DNA of 64,000 nucleotides from Inia geoffrensis (lineage: Eukaryota > Chordata > Mammalia > Artiodactyla > Iniidae). A model generated the notes under the pieces. The model had not been told where the DNA came from, made no database searches, and was given only the letters and a program-made list of their open reading frames with translations. Shown piece after piece: positions 54,970-64,000 of this stretch (the first letter of the stretch is position 1; each line of letters starts with the position of its first letter). A program made the position numbers and the translations under genes. The stretch is from contig CM070904.1 in NCBI GenBank assembly GCA_036417435.1, positions 44,709,908 through 44,773,907 on the forward strand. The letters run 5' to 3'.

Positions 54970-56040
54970 GGTTGGATGCAGCCTGTGAAAAGCTGAAAAT
55001 AATCTTATTAGTCATTGTACTCAATCTAAGCAATGACATGCCAACTGAAGGTGTCAGTCACGAGAATCACATGGTTGGAACGGTTCTAGGACGACTTCTT
55101 TCTCGAAGAAGTATAGAGGATGGATTGCAGATGAGTTCAAGAAGAAGGAAAATAAGAGGCCTAGAGGTCATTTGCAAGGATATTACCTTAGTTCAGGTCT
55201 TTGGGAGTCAGAAAAAAATAAAGAATATTTATGGGGTTTTAATAAAACCTAATTAAATGGGTTAACTGACAAGTCTCCTACATTCTGAAATAACATAAAG
55301 ACATTATGAAAGGGAATGATTAAGTAGAATATATATGTATTCTTCATGTTTTGTCTATATTAGGGTACTAATATTAACGATTCTGATCATGACACTAAAA
55401 TGCAATTTTATTCTAAATAAAAATAATGAAGAGTTTTCTTTTTTTCCTTTGAAACTATGTTTAAGGACTAGTTCTGTAAATAGCAATGTGTTTATCTTGA
55501 CAATATGATGTTAATTGTAATGATCATTTTTGATTCCTAAGCAAAAGGACTATGTATTGCACACATATACTTCTGTCCTATTACTGTGATTTGTCATTAG
55601 TGTATTTAAAACTGTTACAGTTGTAAGAGGAAACTTCATCATTTTGATTTTGAAGTATGAATATTATAGAAATACATGTATTCATTATAGAATATAATAT
55701 GAATTTATCACATTAAAATATGGAAATTGAATTAAAATGAGTTCTTTATATTTACAAATACTTGAAACAAATATTCAGTGCTTATTTTTGTTAAGCAAAA
55801 TTGTTTTTACTAACATTCCTAGGCAATTTATGCAAATGATGTGTAAGTTGCCTAGATAATCGCTTTTATGTTTCTTCTAATTGCAATATAATCTACACCT
55901 TTCACTAAATCTTTAAAGTGTTTTCAGTTATGTGTTACACACTTAGGTCCCTCAATTTTAATCAGTAATTCAGTAGGCCCACCATCTCCCTGACAGCTCC
56001 TACAGAACTTCTACGAAATCCCAGGGACTTCTTGGAAAGT
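54970..56040. other. Repeat-poor intron stretch
   Basis: No transposon is recognised. The part 55350-55900 looks unusually clean and AT-rich with an exact octamer ATGCAAAT at 55830-55837 (see findings). Confidence 0.5.
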
Positions 56041-56049
56041 AACAGGTAA

Positions 56050-56150
56050 ACCAGTATAATCTTCATTTTTACTGTAGAGTAAATTGAAGCCTGAAACGTT
56101 TATGTAATTTCCTCAGTGTAACAGAGGAGGAACAGAACTGGGACCATGAC
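56050..56150 (-). mobile_element. MIR fragment
   Basis: The antisense MIR core is visible: 'actgtagagtaaattgaagc', 'tatgtaatttcctcagtgta', 'agaggaggaacagaactggg'. Confidence 0.6.
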
Positions 56151-57342
56151 AATGATTTTTTTCACAAATTCAGTACCTTTTTTAATATTCCACCTTGACA
56201 AAAAATCACTTTGTTCAACAAAGAATGGCAATTTTGTATTACGTATGCACTGTTATTTCCACAAGATGACATTTCCATCTTCTTACCACACACTGATCAC
56301 ACATTCTGATTTTCCTTTGACTGCATATTTTATGAGGTTCTGTTCTTAGTCTTGCAGCTCATTTTGCTATTCCCTGACCACTTACATAACCTTGTTAGCT
56401 AGTATATAACATTAAGCTGTCTGATCATGTTTATATCTTTTAGTTTCATACTTTCAATAGATTTCATTAAAATTTTACTTAATCCTTTTTTGTGATTATT
56501 AATAAAGATTACAAGCAAACCTAGGGATGACTTAAGTACCTTTTCATTTATCATTGACCTTATCCTGCTGTCATTTTTCCTTCTCCAAATCAATACAATG
56601 AAAGTAATTTCATCTATTTTATGAACAGGAAGATAATGTGGTCTCTGTAGGATAAGAATTATATGTTTGTTTATTTCACTTTTTTTTGGTAATTTAAAAG
56701 TAACATTTTAGATGTGGTCAAACTTAAATATTGAATACTACTGCTCTTGGAGTTCATTCTTGGTGCTTTGTGCTACTTTTAGTGGAGTTTGTTTTAAAAT
56801 ACTTGTACTGTGGTCTTTTTAAAATGTTTCAGAATCAAGCTGCACCAGATACTAAGAGACAGATGGTAAGTAGTTTTAACTCCAAGCAATTGAATAGGAA
56901 GTGGAGAAAGAAAAAGAAAATAAGAAAAAAACCACAAAAATTGGAAGGCTTAGAAATACCTTGGATTGATCTTACCATGAGATAACATATTAGACTACAC
57001 TGTTTTCTTTTCCAAATTATATAGTGATTCCTAACTTTAAAGAAGTATTGACATGGGATTGGGGCAAATAATATAAATTTAAAACTTCTGAATATTAGCA
57101 GAAAAGTTATTTCAAAAAGATAAAACTGAAGAACAGTCCTATAGTACGGTTCCAAATAAGTATGCAATATGTTTATTCCAAAGAATAGGCAGTGATGAAT
57201 TTCTGTAAATGTCAGTCTCAGAAATTCAATTTGTTGACTTCAAGATGAATTAAACTGACTTAATTAAGTTACAATGTAACCCAATCAAATAAACAGACAA
57301 AGATATAAATAGCTAAACAAATCACTAATCTCTGAAATATAC

Positions 57343-57506
57343 CAGTGTTTCTCAACTTTACTAATTTAAAAAGAAGTGCTGGGTTCTTGTTCAACATACG
57401 GATTCCTAGGCCATCTCTGGAGACAGTAAGCCAACAGGCTTGAATAGTACGAAGGTATAATCATTTTTAATCAAGTCCCCAAATCAGGCAAGTATGAGAA
57501 ACACTG
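57343..57506 (+). mobile_element. MER5-like hAT MITE, complete-looking
   Basis: It begins CAGTGTTTCTCAA and ends TGAGAAACACTG, a 12-bp terminal inverted repeat. The interior ('ggattcctaggccatctctg') fits the MER5 type. An 8-bp target duplication is not clear. Confidence 0.65.
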
Positions 57507-57509
57507 AGA

Positions 57510-59710
57510 CAAAGGGTCAGTTGCTGGCATGGGTCATGGTCTTGAGGTACATTATTTGTTTGTAATTCTGAATCTGACAGTCAATATATTTTAAAGTAAA
57601 AATAAGGATTTGGTTTGAATTTAAAATTAAGTTCAGACTTTTCTTGAATGTATCATTTGTAAACTCCATCCTTTTGTATGTCCTCCTGTCTGCATTAAGT
57701 TACTTGAGCACAGGAACTAGACTGTCTTTATTTAGAGCTTAACTCCCAATACCAAAGTCCAGAAACTTCTGCATCATCTTTGATTAAACTTTTTGCTAAA
57801 TGAGTGAATGCATTAATTAGTATGTACAGAAATTATCTGTATGAGGGAATATTTTAGTTTATTCAGAGATAAAAAAAAAATTAAGAATTTGAAGTTTCAA
57901 ATATTCTAAATGCACAGTTTGTATTAAATATTTTTGTCCCCTGGAAATGGCTACCAACTATTCCATAGATAAAGGGGAAAAACGCCTCCTGATTTTCAAT
58001 TTCAGGTACTTCCAATGATCATATCCCACTACCAAATAACTATTATGTCTTCTAGATACACCCCAAAAATCAGTTGACTTCCAACCAGGTATACTATTTG
58101 TTCCCTTTCCATGATCGATTGCCTTTTCGAACTCTTTTTAACAGAACACATCATTTTCTTTCAAATAGCTGGTCAAAAAGTTGACTTTTTTACAGTAGTT
58201 CACATGTTTATAAAGCTCTCTTTAGGACTATATGGAACATAACAGATAGAAATTTCCTAAATATCTCCTTTTTTGAGAGTAAAGAGATAGAAATATTTTA
58301 TATATATAGATATATAAATATATAACATATATTTCACTGACTCCAATTCCAAGTACTTAACAAAATAATTTAAAAACACATATTTTGCACAGTCTGGATC
58401 AAACTCTGTTATAATGTTTTTAATATATATTACTGAATTTTTAGCTCTCAAAACAATCCAATGAGATACTTTATTATCTCCATGTAAGAGAGGAGGTACC
58501 TCAGTACCTAATTTCCTTTTTTGGAATTCTTGTACAGGAACTTATAAAAATTACAACTCTATTAATATTAAGGTTAGAAATTCTCAAAGCTCAAGACAAA
58601 CATACAAACTTGACATTAAAATTCAAAGCAATATTAGTAACTACAGTAAAGCAATGTCTATAGGGAATTCTGAAATACTACATGGACGCACAAAAGAAAA
58701 AGCCTGCCTTCTCAGCAGGTATCAGAGATTTCTGTATTGCATACTAACTGCTCAGGCAGTTAAAGTGCACTAATCAGCTGGAGACAAAGGGAGAGAAACT
58801 TACAGTAACTTGATGAGTTACTTTTGTGTTTTATAGTTATTGCCTTCCTGGGTTGCTAAATGCTCCATCTTTAACATAGTTTTGAGATATTACAGACGCC
58901 TTCCTCAAAACAAGGCAACACACTTGTGAACACTTAAAGTCATCTGAATGTTCTTGCACTCATTTGTTCTAAAAGGAAACCTAGGTCCTCTACACTGAAA
59001 AAGAATAAGAAAAGGATAGGCTGAGGGCCTTTCCAAATACTCCTAACAGATTCTCCCCCCACTACAGTCTCTTTCCCTGCATTTTATTTAAAGGTCTCTA
59101 TGCATAATCTTTCAAAACACTTGTTAAATATTCTAGGAGTTTTCAAATTAAAAATAAGGTGGCAGACATATTCTCCTTAAAGAGTGAGAGAGGAGAGTAC
59201 AGCTTCACACTGACACTTGGGAGATGATTACATCCTCTTCCCAAAGGACTGAATAAAGTATGCCATTTTCATGAATATACTCTATTACGGTCTCAAGATT
59301 ACTGCGTCAAAGTACTTTAATTGCAAAGAGAAAGTACACTGTCCTGCAGAAAACTAAAGCAATAAATCAAAAAGTAATTTATGCATGTCCTGTTAAGATT
59401 CTAAAGACCAAAAACACCGCTCAATGTTAAACCCAAGAGACTTTTCACTTTTTTTTTTCAATTCAATTCAGGAAAGCCATTAAGTCTCATGTATAAAGAA
59501 CTGTGCTCACAGAGTAGGGGATACTAAGATGAATATGGTCTCCAATCCTGGCCTAAGGAGGGTCTTCCATATTGCTTTCAACAAGCAAATGAATATCTAT
59601 CATACTGAAGGTCTATAATAATAATAACTTTGTATTCTAGCAAAAGATCACAAAAAATACTTCTCATGATTTTGAGGGGGAAAAATGTCACTGAATAAAA
59701 ATAAAAATAA
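57510..59710. other. AT-rich intron, no recognised elements
   Basis: A TA-rich stretch sits at 58290-58330. No SINE, L1 or LTR is recognised. Confidence 0.45.
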
Positions 59711-59712
59711 AA

Positions 59713-59730
59713 AGAGAGAGAGAGAGAGAA
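59713..59730. repeat. (GA)n microsatellite
   Basis: Nine GA units after an A-rich run. Confidence 0.93.
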
Positions 59731-59997
59731 GGCAGGAAATACTCAATTATTTAGAAACATGCTGCAGTTCTGGCACCTTTCACTTATTACAGCTCTCCAT
59801 AAGTAACAGAAGTTCTGGAAAAAGAATAAGCATTTAACTCTCTGATGATGAATAAATTCCACAATTGAAATTTTCCATTTTTTTTTTTTTTAAAGAAAAT
59901 GATGCATGGATTAAAGCAGTTTACTTTATACCAGTCAAAATACTGGTTTCTTGTAATGTAACCAAACCCTCAAGGAAAGCAGGGTTTCTTTGTTTTT

Positions 59998-60208
59998 TTG
60001 TTTTTTTTGTTTTTTAACGGTGCGCAGGCCTCTCACTGCTGTGGCCCCTCCCACCGCGGAGCACAGGCTCCGGACGCGCAAGCTCAGAGGCCATGGCTCA
60101 CGGGCCCAGCCGCTCCGCGGCATGCGGGATCCCCCCGGACCGGGACACGAACCCGCGTCCCCTGCGTCTGCAGGCGGACCCCCAACCCCCGCGCCACCAG
60201 GGAAGCCC
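59998..60208 (-). mobile_element. CHR-type SINE, diverged copy
   Basis: It carries the CHR body with extra C-rich changes (for example 'gcggacccccaacccccgcg') and 'ctcagaggcc' in place of 'ctcagcggcc'. The T-rich tail lies at the left and GGAAGCCC at the right. T-rich flanks on both sides obscure the duplication. Confidence 0.93.
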
Positions 60209-60347
60209 GGTTTTTTTGTTTTATTTGTTTTTTCTGTTAAGAATCTTATAGAAAAGGCTTTGGGATGAGACTTTTCCTCCATTCCTTTTAAAAGTGAATT
60301 TGATGACCATATACTATCCGCAATTTTTTTTTTTAACGCCTAGGTTT

Positions 60348-60559
60348 TTTTTTTTTTTTTTTTTTTTGCGGTACGCGGGCCTCTCACTGTTGGGGCCTCT
60401 CCCCTTGCAGAGCACAGGCTCCAGACACACAGGCCCAGTGGCCACGGCTCACGGGCCCGGCTGCTCCGCGGCATGTGGGATCCTCCCAGACCGGGGCACG
60501 AGCCCGTGTTCCCTGCATCGGCAGGCGGACTCTCAACCACTGCGCCACCAGGGAAGCCC
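60348..60559 (-). mobile_element. CHR-type SINE, full length
   Basis: It sits about 140 bp right of the previous copy in the same orientation. TAACGCCTAGGTTT (60334-60347) and TAATGCCTAGGTTT (60560-60573) form the duplication; the single difference is a CpG-type C/T change. Confidence 0.96.
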
Positions 60560-61239
60560 TAATGCCTAGGTTTGATCATCTCTAAAATGGGTATTATATT
60601 TAGGTTGAAGAATATGAAATTAACAATGTTTGATCATTTTTTACCTATACAGAGGGCAATATATCAATCAGTTTTCCTCTCTCAGATGCCATATAGTATG
60701 ATTATATCAGATGGAAACTTCTGTGAATGTATTTTGCAAATTATAAATGGCTATCGGATATAAAGTAAAACAAGATAAAACTTTCATGTAAATAGTCATA
60801 ATCTCTGGAAAGTTTCTAGTATTTTTACTTTTAAATCTAAAGTTTTGTGATTTTGTGTTCTAAAATGGGCTCATCATTTTGCTCTTGGGTCTAGAAATGA
60901 AGAAAATTAAAACCAAGGCAATTCCTTAAGACAGGGAATGATTGCTTTATTTTATTTTACTTATTCTACTTCATTAGTCTAGACTCAGTCATGAGAATCC
61001 TGACAGGACTTCATAACAAGAAGTTATAGTCAGAAAACATCAGGTATTACTTAAGATGCCCCTCAATTCAACTTCACCTTATAGAGTCCACCATGAATTG
61101 TACACTGGAATTCTGTTCTAATAGCTTTTAACAATAATGAAAACACAATATTAATGGCTTTATTGGTACTTTTTCAGGGTTAGCTTCTGGGTTAAGCAGT
61201 TTATGTATTTTAGAGAGCACTGGTCCTTGGAAAAGACAG

Positions 61240-61440
61240 AGTTGCTTGGAATCCAATCCTAATAGTGCCGTTTAGCAGCTATGAGGTATTGGCAAGGTAT
61301 TAAATCTCTGTAATCCTCAGTTTCCTCATCTGTGTGATGGAAACATGAACAATAAAACTTCAGAGAGCTATTGTCAAATTTAAATGCAATAATCCATGTG
61401 AATGTTAAACTATACCTTGTTTAGAAGTATCTATAAATCC
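61240..61440 (+). mobile_element. MIR SINE
   Basis: 'gagttgcttggaatccaatc', 'gcaaggtattaaatctctgt', 'cctcagtttcctcatctgtg', 'ctattgtcaaatttaaatgc' follow the MIR order. Confidence 0.8.
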
Positions 61441-61838
61441 TATTTTAAATCCGATAATTCAGAGATATCACAGTAGACCACATCTGAGGGATTTATAACA
61501 TCACCCCATCCAAACCTCAGCCTTGGGAAAGATTATATCACTTGACAGCTTACGATGAGAGTACAGTCAGAGAAAGTAGGTACCTTAACATAATAGTTGC
61601 TTTGCCTTGTCACCAGATGGTGAGTGTGTCTTTAGTAACTTTTAAAGTACTAGCTTTGGCCTTTTAAGAAGTGAACTGTTAAATACACATATAATTGAGA
61701 GCTTCCTTAACTATTTCAAATGCTTTATCATCTCTGTATCTGGTTTCAAGTTACAGTATTAACACATTATTGACCAGGGGATTTTTGCAGAAACTAACGC
61801 CTGGGGCCATAATATGTCTCTGGTCAAAAATGTGTTAA

Positions 61839-62043
61839 TAGGGGCTTCCTTGGTGGCGCAGTGGTTGAGAGTCCGCCTGCCGATGCAGGCGACACGGGTT
61901 CGTGCCCCGGTCCGGGAAGATCCCACATGCCGCGGAGCGGCTGGGCCCGTGAGCCATGGCCGCTGAGCCTGCGCGTCTGGAGCCTGTGCCCCATAACGGG
62001 AGAGGCCACAAGAGGGAGAGGCCCGCGTACCACACACACACAC
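61839..62043 (+). mobile_element. CHR-type SINE with a CA tail
   Basis: The head starts GGGGCTTCCTTGGTGGCGCAG (one change) and a full B box follows (GGTTCGTGCCC). After GCGTACC the tail is (CA)n then AAAA, where the other copies have A's. AAAAATGTGTTAA at 61826-61838 and 62044-62056 is the target duplication. Confidence 0.96.
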
Positions 62044-62059
62044 AAAAATGTGTTAAAAA

Positions 62060-63420
62060 ATACTCTGAATATATCTCTTTAATGTATATACTTTAACAAA
62101 CTTACATTCTGTAAGAGTATTTAACTATTACTCAAAGCAAGCTCTCTGATACACAGAATTACAACATGAAATGATCAAATTTTGAGTCACGTTTTGTTTG
62201 TGAGGTATCAAATTTGTTACTTCTATCTAAATGGTAAACTGACCCTTAAAACTACCTTTTTCATAAAAAGTTATAGCTCTATTAGTCAATAAAAACATAT
62301 TCCAAACCAACAGTTCACTTTTATACAACTCTCACATATTTTGGAGAAAGACAACTAACTACATCTTCCTCACAATTTTCTAGCTTCAATTTAGTTAAAC
62401 TGCTTTTTGCTCTCCCCTGGTATCTTCATGAATGCTTTTCTTTTTGAAATAACAGAGAGAAAAAGTTTGAATCGGAAACAGATACATTTCCTATAAATTT
62501 AGCAAGCTTGATGTGGCACGTCTCAGCTGGGATTAGTTCTAAAGTGATACATAAATTCTTAGCTCCTTTCAGAATGAAAATATTGTTTTAGAACAGAAAG
62601 TTAAGTGGAGGAAAGGAAATGAGAGAAGGAGATGGGGGGAGAGAGGGAGGTCGGAAATTAAGCACATTTCTTTATTTGTTAAATTATTTTTCCACTTAAA
62701 GTCTGATAACAAATAAAATGTTCATAAAATATGAAATGAAAGCATAAATAAAAGTGGTAGCACAGAAAAGGCCAAAATTGGTAGTAAAAGGAAATAGAGC
62801 TTGGGGATCTCACCAAATTTAGAAACTTGTATACATTATTCATGTGTTTGATTTCCCAAGGCTATTGATATTTTATAAATTTTCTCCTTTATTTTTTCTC
62901 TTCTCCTTTCCTTTCCCTCATTTTCCCTCTTTACCAGAAAATAAAAATTATAATAGCTGGAAACTTTGCTTTCTCTATTTTTTTCAGGTATTTAAATCTG
63001 AGGACAATTTTACAAAGTCTAACAGTTTACTGGGAAGCACCATATTGTTGTTCTCTCACTCAGCTACTTTGTGTGTCTTCTCTTTTTATTTGTTGATACC
63101 AAAATGATGTACTGCACACAAAAACTGTAATAGAATTCTTTTAAGAAACTCAAAAAAATATAAGATAGTACATATTCTTTCTCTATCATTTTAGGTATAT
63201 AGCCCTGTTAATTCATCTTTGTGGAGCTCTTCTGTGATATTACACTTTCCTTTCATTTTTATACCTAGTTTTTTAGTTCCAAGGTCCTTCTTTTCATTGA
63301 ATTAAACCTTACTTTATGACCTCATTCACCCATTTCTGCCCCTTTTTAGCTTATCTAACTATTCCAGCTCACCTAACCTTTACACTGTTCAGAGTAGGAT
63401 GAAGAAATCCTTTGTATTTT
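62060..63420. other. Intron sequence without recognised elements
   Basis: A purine-rich patch at 62610-62655 and a pyrimidine-rich patch at 62880-62935. Nothing else nameable. Confidence 0.45.
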
Positions 63421-64000
63421 TTTTTAGTTTCTTAAGGAAACTCCATACTGTTCTCCATAGTGGCTGTATCAATTTGCATTCCCACCAACAGTGTATGAGG
63501 GTTCCCTTTTCTCCAAAAACCTCTCCAGCATTTATTGTTTCTAGATTTTTTGATGATGGCCATTCTGACTGGTGTGAGATGATATCTCATTGTAGTTTTG
63601 ATTTGCATTTCTCTAATGATTAATGATGTTGAGCATTCTTTCATGTGTTTGTTGGCAGTCTGCATATCTTCTTTGGAGAAATGTCTATTTAGGTCTTCTG
63701 CCCACTTTTGGATTGGGTTGTTTGTTTTTTTGTTATTGAGCTGCATGAGCTGCTTGTAAATTTTGGAGATTAATCCTTTGTCAGTTGCTTCATTTGCAAA
63801 TATTTTCTTCCATTCTGGGGGTTGTCTTTTGGTCTTGTTTATGGTTTCCTTTGCTGTGCAAAAGCTCTGAAGTTTCATTAGGTCCCATTTGTTTATTTTT
63901 GTTTTTATTTCCATTTCTCTAGGAGGTGGGGCAAAAAGGATCTTGCTGTGATTTATGTCATAGAATGTTCTGCCTATGTTTTCCTCTAAGAGTTTGATAG
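63417..64000 (-). mobile_element. L1 ORF2 fragment, young-looking, 3' end missing (partial)
   Basis: The minus-strand frame at 63432-63914 reads 160 codons with ORF2p landmarks: [20 protein letters not shown], then [20 protein letters not shown], then [21 protein letters not shown] canonical L1 would continue through the cysteine-containing C-terminus and a 3' UTR. Here the sequence stops at a poly-T run (63417-63425) that follows 'agtttcttaagg'. It runs off the window to the right. Confidence 0.93.

Noticed and set aside
63432..63914. The 160-codon minus-strand frame as a host gene
   Set aside because: Its landmarks are those of L1 ORF2p, so it is annotated as part of the L1 fragment.

Overview
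This is an A+T-rich vertebrate nuclear window that is almost entirely intron. Two coding exons lie on the minus strand near the left end (5912-6134 and 2701-2872). Both have canonical splice sites and joining phases. Together they read through part of the first YWTD beta-propeller of a giant LDL-receptor-family protein. The residues fit LRP1B better than its paralogue LRP1. So does the gene layout: more than 57 kb of intron lies 5' of the first exon, whereas LRP1 is compact. There is no bacterial, plasmid or phage-like organisation. I found no operon, RNA gene, CRISPR array or second protein-coding gene.

The host is most likely a cetacean. Twelve copies of one tRNA-derived SINE of the CHR type occur (ten close to full length with an A tail, one with a CA tail, one 5'-truncated). 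Two inserts carry cetartiodactyl-type L1 3' ends. I saw no Bov-tA or BovB sequence, which a ruminant window would be expected to contain. The call rests on repeat recognition by eye and not on a search.

Layout: 1-2700, intron 3' of the second exon, with a long LINE2 copy that still shows a decayed reverse-transcriptase motif; 2701-2872, exon; 2873-5911, intron with no recognised repeat; 5912-6134, exon; 6135-64000, the upstream intron. That intron holds CHR SINEs (10.2, 16.4, 19.8, 32.9, 39.7, 41.0, 42.2, 52.9, 53.5, 60.0, 60.3 and 61.8 kb), L1 fragments (20.3, 27.2, 42.8, 50.5-52.5 and 63.4-64.0 kb) and LINE2 fragments (13.7, 25.1, 29.0-30.4 and 53.3-54.2 kb). It also holds MIRs, two MaLR-type LTR pieces, probable ERV1-type LTRs (44.3-45.2 and about 47 kb), Tigger elements (18.2-18.9 and 48.5-49.1 kb), hAT/MER5-like pieces and microsatellites.

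Structures not explained by ordinary repeats are: a 72-bp inverted repeat with 68 of 72 bases matching across 2 kb (15.4 and 17.5 kb); a three-arm palindrome at 32.84-32.90 kb; a 30-nt AT palindrome at 18.1 kb; one Tigger element inserted exactly at a TA inside another; and two repeat-poor stretches that look like candidate conserved non-coding elements (41.56-41.88 and 55.35-55.90 kb). Nothing here supports an undescribed gene system.
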